Positions 1 to 7,125 of a DNA stretch of 18,926 nucleotides are shown here, piece after piece (the first letter of the stretch is position 1; every line of letters begins with the position of its first letter). The notes beneath the pieces are model-generated. The model did not search any database and had not been told where the DNA came from. It saw nothing but the letters and a program-made list of their open reading frames with translations. Source of the DNA: JBCCTJ01 sp039198585 (lineage in GTDB: Bacteria; Bacteroidota; Bacteroidia; Cytophagales; Amoebophilaceae). The stretch lies in assembly GCA_039198585.1 (NCBI GenBank), contig JBCCTJ010000019.1:1-18926 (forward strand), read 5' to 3'. Position numbers and translations under genes: made by a program.

Positions 1-490
1 GTTTGCGCCACCGGGCTAGTAGCTCAATAAATACTTTATGCCCACTGGGATGTTTTACACGCCCTCCTATAATTGTAATAATCTCATCGATATCCTCAAA
101 AGTCATTGCTTGTCCAATGACAAGAGCATAAACGTAAGTATCCATATCATTGTCTGCGAGTGCATGATAGGCAGCTAAGACAGGGCGGAAGGCGATCGGG
201 CGTGACTCTTTCACAATCAAGGAGCGCACAATTCCTTCCTTAATAGCTCTTATATAGGGAAGGTTTATATGTTTAAGCAGCACAGGAATTGCTTCTGGGT
301 AGCTATCACTTGTATTGACTAAGTCCCAGACATCGGTGATATCGAGCCCCACAGCCCGTAAATCTCGAACAACAGGCTGCTGATCGTAATCTAATAATGC
401 ACTCTTTTTTTTAAACGCAGGATTCTTTTCCATCATTTTTTGATCATCCTCTCGAGTCCATAGGCTGTCGGAAGCTAATTGACGCATCAT
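1..490 (-). CDS. Candidate immunity protein, HEAT-like helical (3' end outside window)
   Basis: The minus-strand frame is open from ATG at 488-490 (a second ATG follows directly) to the window edge, giving about 163 codons without a stop; the C-terminus is missing. The start lies 9 bases past the stop of the toxin-like gene, so the two are almost certainly co-transcribed. The protein is soluble, with no signal peptide or membrane segment, and predicted mostly helical. It has a recurring pattern: a DLRAVG..I..VWDLVNT element, then YPEAIPVLLKHI, then an EGIVRSLIVKESRP element, and further on YALVIGQAMTF with GGRVKHPSGHKVFIELLARW. I know this pattern (AIP.LL.HL, EGI.RAL.V.EAR, a later helix pair with LA) from small HEAT-like proteins encoded directly after polymorphic-toxin nucleases. 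Neutralising the upstream nuclease by binding is therefore the likely job, inferred from position and fold; no family name is assigned. Confidence 0.72.
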   Translation of the reverse strand, partial: MMRQLASDSLWTREDDQKMMEKNPAFKKKSALLDYDQQPVVRDLRAVGLDITDVWDLVNTSDSYPEAIPVLLKHINLPYIRAIKEGIVRSLIVKESRPIAFRPVLAAYHALADNDMDTYVYALVIGQAMTFEDIDEIITIIGGRVKHPSGHKVFIELLARWRK

Positions 491-499
491 GGTTAGTTT

Positions 500-3400
500 T
501 TATTTTAGAAATTCTAGGATAATCTTACCTTTTTTGATTTGCTCTTTCAAAGGTTTGGTCAAGTAAGTATTTTTATCAGTGACCTTTAGTACAAAGTCTA
601 GTCCTTTGGATTCCGCAAAAGATTGGTAAGTACGTATCTGCTTTGTATAAGAGAGTCTTTTTACATTTTTCACTTCTATAAGAATTTTGTCGGTCACTTT
701 GTCGGGGATAATATACCTATTATTATACTCGATGCGCTTCTTAGGCTCTGTGATATTGGCTAGCTTTTCTCCTGCTTTTCCTTTGGCTCGGTTTTGAGCA
801 AGCTGCTGGCTTTTGCGCTTGCATGCTTGGGTAGTTCCTTTGTTGACTCCCTTTTTCCCACTTTTTTCACAGAACTTTTTCGTAGCCTTGTTGGCAGTTT
901 TCTTTTCTAGCCCTTCTACGACTTTTTTCCCACCCTTGTTGATTACTTCCTTTTCTAGGCCTTGTACTACTTTTGTACCCCCTTTTTCGATGATTTTCTT
1001 CTCTAAGAACTGCGTCTCTGTTTTGATGATTTTTATCCCGGCCTTTTTATCCATCTCCCCAACGTGAGTCATTAACTCCTTGGTAAATCTTTTGCCCGCT
1101 GCTGTTTTTAGGAGCTTACCGACTACTTTAAAGGCTCCCCATGCCAGTATGCGGCTGAGTATTTCGATGCTAATTTGCTTGATGGCAAATTTTAGCGCAG
1201 CTTCTTTCCCTTCGTTTTGGTAGATTTTTACACCTTCTTGGATGGTCTTGCAAATATCGTAGATAGTCCATGCTGTCATCCCGATGAAGAAAGCAGTGCC
1301 TAGGAAGTTGTTTTCAATCGCTTGATCCGCTGCCTGATAGGCGACCACAATATCTGCTTCTAAGATATAGGCACTGCTTATGCTTCCTAGTTTGCCCATT
1401 GCAGCTGCTCGCTCGATTTGTTTTTGGTAGAAGTCGGCAAATTCCTTTTCTGACATATTATCATGGGCTCCTTCTAGCGCGGGTATGATGATCTTGTTCA
1501 AGTAGGCTTCTGTAATCACTTCTCCCATAACGGCGCCTAAACATCCCGCCTGAAAAGCTTTCTTCAGGTCTGCTGCACGTAAACAACCTCCTTCCTGCCT
1601 TGCTTGTAAATAGGCACTGCCGATGGCATGGGCACCTCCTACTATACCATGGGCTACTTTGTGAGTGCAGTAGACTGACCACGTTGCCTGCTGCCCCTCT
1701 TGTGTAATCTTATGCTCACCATAAGTATCCCCTATCTTCTCGGTTACCGTAGCTGCCATGCTGTAGAGCAAGGCGTCCAAGAAGGCATGCTTGCATCTAG
1801 GCAGCAAACTAGTAAAGGGCTTAGTAGTTTGCTGCTCAAGGTTTTCTGCTTCCTTTTCAGAGAGTTTATAAGATTGTGTAAGGTGGGAGGGTTTATGGGT
1901 AAAATACCCAATGGCAGTGTCGACTGCATCGCCTACTACCATCCCTACCATATCGCTTGCAAAGCGACTACAGAAGTGCTTGGCCACATTTTTTAGAGGA
2001 ACTTTTTGCGCTATGCTTTGAACGGACTCTTGGATCTTATCAGGGATCAGCCGCTGTCCCGCTAGTGGGATTATCTTAAAGACAGCTTGAGTGCCAATCA
2101 TGGTGAATCCAGTTTTGGCAGCCCGCATAAAGGTATCTTTCCTACAAAAATCTTCTTGAAGCCCCTGCATGCTTCCTCCATTCATCACAAGATCTTCTAC
2201 TGCCTTGACCCCTATATCTTCGATAACTGCTTGGGTAGCTCTTATTAAGAGAGGCGTTGCAGGTAACAAGACAATAGCAAAGGGGCCTGTACAAGTCACT
2301 ACAATCATCTGAGCAGCTTTGAAGGTGTAAGAGCTTGCGTAAGAGAGTATTACACGGGTCATTAGGCCAAGTGCCTGCGCTCGCTGTCTACGCCTTTCAA
2401 TAATATGCTCTAGATCTTTCAAGCGCATATTGATGAGCTTCATGTCGAAGCTACAGGTTGTCAGAGAGCTTGTGAGGATGTCGCTCTCTATGGAGATGAG
2501 CTTCTGGAGAGAAGATGTATGGGCGATGATTACGTTCAATTCTGCCTTTTCTCGTAGGGTGGTGATGCGCTCTTGGAAACTACGGGCTTCTGCTACAATT
2601 GCATCTTGCTTTTCTATGAGCCCTTTGACAGCTTTTTGTATTTCACTTCGTGTGTAGGCTTGCTGATAAAAATCAAACAAGGCTACTTCACGCGGCATGG
2701 GCATCTTCCTTTTGAGCATCTGCTTCTGTAGAGTTAATGAGATCAATTCTGTCTCAAAGTTCACAAGCATGATCTCATATCGCTCGATCAGCGATTTGAG
2801 GAGGGCAACTGTAGCCTCCTGCTCTTCATAGCGTGAGATGCTAGTAACTGGATCGACACTCTTTTTCTCTAGATCTTGCGTTGGATCCTCTTCGTCATCA
2901 TCCTCTTTCTTATCATCTTCTTCATCATCACTATTACTACTATCACTATCTGTATCTTCTTTATTGTTATCATCTGTTGATGGGACTCTTTTTTTCGCTT
3001 GCTGCCCCTTTTTTAATTTTTTATCCTGATGGGGAAGATCCTCCTGATCTTTGCGGCTGACTTCGTACTGGAGAAAGGTAAGATGATCTTTTTGTCTCGC
3101 TATTTGGTTTTTGATGTGTACGATATACTTTTTTAAGAAGCAGAGTCGAGCAATTATTGTATCTGTTTGTTGTTTTTTCAGTGATGAGAGAATCAGTGAA
3201 TCTCGGTTGTTCTTATTGACTCTGATATATTCTTGGGTAGTTTCAGAATAGGCAAAGGGAGTATTTTTGTTGCCTGCAATATTTTTTTGGAGGCGCTCGA
3301 TATCTTGTTCTAGTGCTTCACGCAATTTTTTCTCTTCGTACCGTTTGCCTTCTAGCGAGTAGGTCAGCTGATGCTTATCGCCAAAGCTACTGCAAAAATT

Positions 3401-5080
3401 AGCAGCAATATCCTCTATATAGTAGTAGCGAATAGGTGCTACTATGATCACTTGGATCTCTTTCTTTTTTGTCTCTGTATCATTAGGGGCATTTTTGTTC
3501 TGAACGGTAAATAAGTAGGTAATCTTCTCTGATATCATAAACAAGAAATCTATCATTGTTTTTGACTGATGAGTAGCTTGAGCCTGGAGCTTCGTGATGA
3601 GCTTTTGCATATTTTTCTGCTCCTGCTTCAGGATGGTTAGCTTCCACTGAATACGATACATCTCCTCTAAAATACCCAAACAGGTCTTGTTGTAGGTATC
3701 ATCGCGATTGAGCATCTCAGGTGTGCTTTTCTCTGTTACCTCTAGCACAACTGGATATTCTTGAATTTTATTGAGAAAGTCTTGTAGGGCATTTTGTTGT
3801 TGTAATAACTTTTTCTGTGCTTTGTTATTTTCTACTAAGGCTTTGGAGGCTTCTTTGATGCTCTCTAAGGACTCCCGGTAGAGTACTTGATACTTGTCTT
3901 GCTCTATATTGGCTAAGCAGTAGACCTTATTTCTTTCTTCTCCTTTCTTCTTATCTTCTAGCCTTGGTAATATCTTTTCTTGAAGGAGCTGCCTCCATGT
4001 AGCATCTTTATTCAATATTTCGTTAGCTGTTTTCAGTAGGTTGGTGTAGATAATATTGCTTTTAGGGCTATTAGGAACCAAGTACAAAGGCTTTCTTCTT
4101 TTTCTAACGAACGTGGATAGTGACTCTTTCTGGTACCAAAAAGTGAATAGTTTATCTAAAGAGGGAGTAAAATTTTTCAGACGTTGTTGATAAATCTGAG
4201 TGGCTTTATCTGGGAATGCTATTACTTGAGTAGTACACCAATCAGTATAGGAACTCCTTCCTTGCTTGCTGTCTTTGATACCATGAACTAACCACTCTTT
4301 TTGCAATATCTCACTAACCTCCTTGGCAATCTGCTGCCTATCCTTGAATTCGGCCCTATATTGCAGAATGCGTTTCTTGGCAGCCTGTTGCTGCTCACTC
4401 TTTTTGTATGCGGTGATTCGATCCCATTCTTGAAGCTGGAGATATAAAGCTCCCCACCTGTAATTCATTTTCCCGATAGTCAAACTCTGGAGACGAAAAT
4501 CGAGGAGCTCAAGAATGATGTTTTGCACCTGCTCACATTCTTCCCTAACGTCTTGGATTTGCTCTTTTAGCTGCTTTACCTCCTGTTTTTTTGATCGGAT
4601 AAGTAAATTTAAAAACTTACGTTCTCTGGCGCTCAGCCGATAATAGCCAGACTTACTTACCTGATTATCTTTCGCATCGGATGATGGCATTAATATTCGC
4701 TTATCATCCACTTGCTGTTCACTTCTCTTGATCATATCAAGAACAGCTTGCTTCTTTTCTCGTAGGGTTCTGAGTTGATCACATAGATATCGATGGGCTA
4801 TGTCAAAAGCTTTTAAAAAAGCAATGCTCCAAGTGTTAATAATGGATAAATCTTCTCGTTCCCATTTTTTGTTGGGGCGTTCTAGTAGACTGGGAAGACA
4901 CTCAATTTTTTCAATATCTTGTTTAACAAAAACAAGCTTATCTTCGATTGATCTGCGATAAAGTTCGAGTTGTCGCTGTGGATCAGGTTGCTGCTTGCTG
5001 GGCTGTACAGATGCTACTAACCACGATGGACCAAGCAGAAAAATAAAGATATTTAAGTAATATTTATATTGCTTTTTCAT
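500..5080 (-). CDS. Polymorphic-toxin-like secreted protein with C-terminal Tox-REase-7 nuclease
   Basis: This gene encodes 1526 residues from the ATG at 5078-5080. An in-frame start 24 bases upstream would put extra residues before the signal peptide, so I prefer MKKQYKYY. Residues 1-24 look like a Sec signal peptide with possible cleavage after VAS. Residues about 30-900 are charged, Gln/Lys/Glu-rich and strongly coiled-coil-like, broken by an acidic Asp/Glu/Ser stretch at about 703-736. Hydrophobic segments lie near 912-943 and 1257-1275, embedded in an Ala/Gly-rich helical region of the kind that precedes toxin tips. Four 16-residue repeats cover 1359-1422. The last 93 residues (1434-1526) match my memory of Tox-REase-7: GKAGEK (E1438), RYIIPD (D1460) and EVKNVK (E1469, K1471), the expected PD-(D/E)xK-type acidic/Lys set. 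Likely role: an exported nuclease effector against rival bacteria or the host. Delivery route and target are not visible. The gene immediately downstream is a likely immunity gene. Confidence 0.85.
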   Translation of the reverse strand: MKKQYKYYLNIFIFLLGPSWLVASVQPSKQQPDPQRQLELYRRSIEDKLVFVKQDIEKIECLPSLLERPNKKWEREDLSIINTWSIAFLKAFDIAHRYLCDQLRTLREKKQAVLDMIKRSEQQVDDKRILMPSSDAKDNQVSKSGYYRLSARERKFLNLLIRSKKQEVKQLKEQIQDVREECEQVQNIILELLDFRLQSLTIGKMNYRWGALYLQLQEWDRITAYKKSEQQQAAKKRILQYRAEFKDRQQIAKEVSEILQKEWLVHGIKDSKQGRSSYTDWCTTQVIAFPDKATQIYQQRLKNFTPSLDKLFTFWYQKESLSTFVRKRRKPLYLVPNSPKSNIIYTNLLKTANEILNKDATWRQLLQEKILPRLEDKKKGEERNKVYCLANIEQDKYQVLYRESLESIKEASKALVENNKAQKKLLQQQNALQDFLNKIQEYPVVLEVTEKSTPEMLNRDDTYNKTCLGILEEMYRIQWKLTILKQEQKNMQKLITKLQAQATHQSKTMIDFLFMISEKITYLFTVQNKNAPNDTETKKKEIQVIIVAPIRYYYIEDIAANFCSSFGDKHQLTYSLEGKRYEEKKLREALEQDIERLQKNIAGNKNTPFAYSETTQEYIRVNKNNRDSLILSSLKKQQTDTIIARLCFLKKYIVHIKNQIARQKDHLTFLQYEVSRKDQEDLPHQDKKLKKGQQAKKRVPSTDDNNKEDTDSDSSNSDDEEDDKKEDDDEEDPTQDLEKKSVDPVTSISRYEEQEATVALLKSLIERYEIMLVNFETELISLTLQKQMLKRKMPMPREVALFDFYQQAYTRSEIQKAVKGLIEKQDAIVAEARSFQERITTLREKAELNVIIAHTSSLQKLISIESDILTSSLTTCSFDMKLINMRLKDLEHIIERRRQRAQALGLMTRVILSYASSYTFKAAQMIVVTCTGPFAIVLLPATPLLIRATQAVIEDIGVKAVEDLVMNGGSMQGLQEDFCRKDTFMRAAKTGFTMIGTQAVFKIIPLAGQRLIPDKIQESVQSIAQKVPLKNVAKHFCSRFASDMVGMVVGDAVDTAIGYFTHKPSHLTQSYKLSEKEAENLEQQTTKPFTSLLPRCKHAFLDALLYSMAATVTEKIGDTYGEHKITQEGQQATWSVYCTHKVAHGIVGGAHAIGSAYLQARQEGGCLRAADLKKAFQAGCLGAVMGEVITEAYLNKIIIPALEGAHDNMSEKEFADFYQKQIERAAAMGKLGSISSAYILEADIVVAYQAADQAIENNFLGTAFFIGMTAWTIYDICKTIQEGVKIYQNEGKEAALKFAIKQISIEILSRILAWGAFKVVGKLLKTAAGKRFTKELMTHVGEMDKKAGIKIIKTETQFLEKKIIEKGGTKVVQGLEKEVINKGGKKVVEGLEKKTANKATKKFCEKSGKKGVNKGTTQACKRKSQQLAQNRAKGKAGEKLANITEPKKRIEYNNRYIIPDKVTDKILIEVKNVKRLSYTKQIRTYQSFAESKGLDFVLKVTDKNTYLTKPLKEQIKKGKIILEFLK
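503..781 (-). other. Tox-REase-7 nuclease domain of the toxin
   Basis: This segment encodes residues 1434-1526 of the toxin. It begins at GKAGEK, the usual entry motif of this domain, and runs to the protein end. Visible family signatures are an Arg-Ile followed by NRYIIPD, an LIEVKNVK strand carrying Glu and Lys, SYTKQIRTYQSFAESKGL, and a terminal TKPLKEQI-KGKI. The acidic residues and Lys expected for metal-dependent phosphodiester cleavage are all present, so the domain looks active rather than decayed. The domain assignment is from memory of the family, not a search. Confidence 0.82.
815..1006 (-). repeat. Four tandem 16-residue (48-base) repeats before the nuclease
   Basis: On the minus strand this region encodes four consecutive 16-residue units: LEKKIIEKGGTKVVQG, LEKEVINKGGKKVVEG, LEKKTANKATKKFCEK and SGKKGVNKGTTQACKR, at 959-1006, 911-958, 863-910 and 815-862. 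The first two are close copies and the last two are diverged. The segment is Lys/Gly-rich and basic and links the hydrophobic pre-toxin region to the nuclease, so it may be a flexible spacer or a DNA-binding tail. It is part of the toxin reading frame. Confidence 0.85.
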
Positions 5081-5255
5081 AATGTGATAAGTATTGACTG
5101 GCAATCAAGGTATAAAAATAGTTTAATATAAAAAATATAGATCGGACTTGGAATTGTTCTAAAGCTAGCTTTTGTAGAAATTATGCTTTGGTATAAGCAG
5201 CTGGAATAACTATGTCGGAGAAACTTGTTTATCTATTTTTTTTATTAAAAAAAGC

Positions 5256-5306
5256 TACTTAAATAAGTAACGATCGCTGATCTTGAAGATACAACTTATA
5301 ATAAGT
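5256..5306. promoter_or_regulatory. Pair of related palindromes in the divergent intergenic region
   Basis: The 407 bases between the toxin start (5080) and the next gene (5488) are AT-rich and hold no convincing gene. Two inverted repeats with the same ACTTA...TAAGT core stand out: TACTTA-AA-TAAGTA at 5256-5269 and ACTTAT-A-ATAAGT at 5294-5306, with centres about 38 bases apart. They could be operator half-site pairs for a regulator of one or both divergent genes. A perfect palindrome AAAGCTAGCTTT (5161-5172) and a six-pair hairpin TAGCTT-TGAT-AAGCTA (5349-5364) lie in the same gap. No good -7 box was found for the toxin gene. The function is inferred only. Confidence 0.35.
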
Positions 5307-5475
5307 AATAGGGCTCAACGGCTGTCTAGCAGCATCAATTAGCTCTTATAGCTTTGATAAGCTACTGAGTCAATCGTATTTTTAGGGGGTTGGGCTAACT
5401 TGTACTTCTGCAGATAACTGCATACGGCAACTACTCACTATTGTGTATCTTTTTTATTTGTTGAACTCTTTTTAC

Positions 5476-5483
5476 TATATTTG
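5476..5483 (+). promoter_or_regulatory. -7-type box (TATATTTG) abutting a start codon
   Basis: TATATTTG matches the Bacteroidota -7 consensus TAnnTTTG exactly. It ends only four bases before the ATG at 5488, so if used, transcription would begin at or very near the start codon and give a leaderless mRNA. The -33 side is weak: a T-run sits at the expected distance and a TTTG lies at 5457-5460 (spacing 15). Confidence 0.45.
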
Positions 5484-5487
5484 TGGT

Positions 5488-6942
5488 ATGAAAAAGCTAT
5501 ACACATACTTGCTAATATTTGCTATACCGCAGCTAGCAGCTAGCACGCTCGTCAAGCTGAAGAGAAGCAACAGTTTTGCCCACTCTTCTCCAAAATTTAG
5601 TCTCTCTTACACTATAAAAAAGCCTAATTTTCAGAAATACAAAGTGAAGATCAACCATAAAAATCAGATTAAGCTACTTTTAGCAGGGGTTTTTCTTGCT
5701 GTGGTCAGTATTTTTGCTATACTGTATATCATCTATCTCGATGAAGGAGAACTAGGTAGTCCTGTTAAGCTCAAAATTAATGGTGGTAAGAAAGAAGGGA
5801 GTAATCCCCTTAAACTTAAAACTGATGATAAGCAAAAAAATTTAAACCAAGTATTACCTGATATTTCTACGTGGTCACTAGAAACAGAGAAAAGCTTTGA
5901 GGCCAGTATTAGCATGTCACTAGCGGATGCTATTCAGTTTGTTGACGATAACCCCAATAAAAGATGGAAAATTAATTCCAAGTGTTTACTTCTCAATATA
6001 CCTACAGTCAAACTTTCATTTGGGACCTTGCAAGATAGTGCCAATATTCCCTCACAGGCAGTCCTTGCTGTTTCTGAGTTAGCTGATCTTGGTGTTAGGT
6101 GTGGGGCATTTTCAAAAGGTAGTCCTAATTACTGCTTGATAAAAGAATACGTGAATTTTATTGATGAAAAGTCTGCAGATCTTACAAACAAGAAAAAAGA
6201 TCATTTTAAACAAGACAACTACGCTAAGCTAATTCTTCTTCATCAAATGGGCGTTCAAGCATTTTCAGGTAAAAAGAAAGTTTTCAAGAATGGCCAATCA
6301 CTTGAAACAATTTTGCAGGAGTTACTTAATTCTTATGGGAATTGCTATGGTCATATTAATGCTGTCCTTGGTAAAGCTGTTTCACCATTCCACGTAGCCC
6401 AAACCATTTCTAGTAATATATTACTTATTTTGCTCGATGAGAAAGAGTATGCATTCAACAGTGCCTTAGCTAGGCTTTTTTTAGGTAAAAACCCAAAATA
6501 TACCTCTATGTATAGTAGTAGTGATTGTAGTGCAATAGATGTTCATTTACTCAATTACCTATTATTCCTCACTAGGAGTAGGATTGTTGTTCCTGGTACT
6601 CAACATGCTGTCAATGATAGTAATGGTTACAAAGGACGTGGAGAATATGTGGAGTGTAGAGCCACTAAGAGAAAGTTAACTAAAAAAGATACTCAAAACT
6701 TAATCATGAAAGAGTTTAATAGGGTATTTAAGGTAGATCAGCTTATTAAGGTTTTGATTGATCAATACAACCAACCTGATAACTATGATTCTTGTAGGTT
6801 AAATACACGTGAATTTGCTGACTGGGTATACAAGCATGGGATAACAAAAAATAAATTTTCGGAATTAACTAATGGTATTACGCAAGCTCCCCCAAAAAAG
6901 TTTTGGTATGCTGTTTTGTACGCTATGAACGTAATCTGCTAG
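5488..6942 (+). CDS. Unrecognised membrane-anchored or secreted protein
   Basis: This gene encodes 484 residues from ATG 5488. A longer reading from 5443 exists, but the MKKLYTYLLIFAIPQLAAS N-terminus is a typical signal sequence, so the shorter start is preferred. A second hydrophobic stretch at residues 63-84 is a clear membrane helix. A Lys-rich, low-complexity segment follows (two similar VKLKINGG / LKLKTDD elements at about 95-115), then a globular domain of about 350 residues. The rest contains eight cysteines, spread through the globular part and ending with the last residue, which would suit disulfides if the domain is outside the cytoplasm. I recognise no family. It is transcribed divergently from the toxin-like gene and ends in its own terminator, so it is probably monocistronic. 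An accessory envelope protein or host-directed effector is possible; neither is shown. Confidence 0.75.
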   Translation: MKKLYTYLLIFAIPQLAASTLVKLKRSNSFAHSSPKFSLSYTIKKPNFQKYKVKINHKNQIKLLLAGVFLAVVSIFAILYIIYLDEGELGSPVKLKINGGKKEGSNPLKLKTDDKQKNLNQVLPDISTWSLETEKSFEASISMSLADAIQFVDDNPNKRWKINSKCLLLNIPTVKLSFGTLQDSANIPSQAVLAVSELADLGVRCGAFSKGSPNYCLIKEYVNFIDEKSADLTNKKKDHFKQDNYAKLILLHQMGVQAFSGKKKVFKNGQSLETILQELLNSYGNCYGHINAVLGKAVSPFHVAQTISSNILLILLDEKEYAFNSALARLFLGKNPKYTSMYSSSDCSAIDVHLLNYLLFLTRSRIVVPGTQHAVNDSNGYKGRGEYVECRATKRKLTKKDTQNLIMKEFNRVFKVDQLIKVLIDQYNQPDNYDSCRLNTREFADWVYKHGITKNKFSELTNGITQAPPKKFWYAVLYAMNVIC

Positions 6943-6975
6943 CATCTCTTACCTCTGCTCAATTTTAAGCATGCT

Positions 6976-7023
6976 TGATGCGCCTACCTCATAAAAGTAG
7001 CAATGCGCATCATCAACTTTTTT
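6976..7023 (+). terminator. Rho-independent terminator-like stem-loop
   Basis: TGATGCGC (6976-6983) pairs with GCGCATCA (7005-7012). An inner CTAC/GTAG stem (6984-6987 with 6997-7000) extends the hairpin, and a run of six T follows at 7018-7023. It lies 33 bases after the stop of the upstream gene and just before the promoter of the SPFH gene, so it probably separates the two transcripts. Five bases between stem and T-run make it less than ideal. Confidence 0.6.
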
Positions 7024-7054
7024 AGTCATCCTTAAGGTTAGTTGGTTGGCTCTA

Positions 7055-7086
7055 CTTGGTTCTTTCCGCGATTTGTGTTAAATTTG
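7055..7086 (+). promoter_or_regulatory. Promoter for the SPFH gene (CTTG-N20-TAAATTTG)
   Basis: TAAATTTG at 7079-7086 fits TAnnTTTG, and CTTG at 7055-7058 sits 20 bases upstream as a near -33 element. The predicted transcript start, at about 7092, lies before the ATG at 7126, which supports that start over upstream non-ATG readings. Confidence 0.55.
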
Positions 7087-7125
7087 CTTATTACGCTGAA
7101 TGTAAGCGGACCAGTAATATATATC

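Noticed and set aside
815..1006. Regular 48-base repeats as a possible CRISPR array
   Set aside because: Units are contiguous without spacers, in frame within a protein, and diverge as coding repeats.
813..1067. Plus-strand Phe-rich frame
   Set aside because: It mirrors the Lys-rich tandem repeats of the toxin on the opposite strand.
2838..3029. Plus-strand frame encoding a poly-Ser/Leu peptide
   Set aside because: It is the antisense of the acidic Asp/Glu/Ser stretch of the toxin gene; low complexity and no gene-like context.
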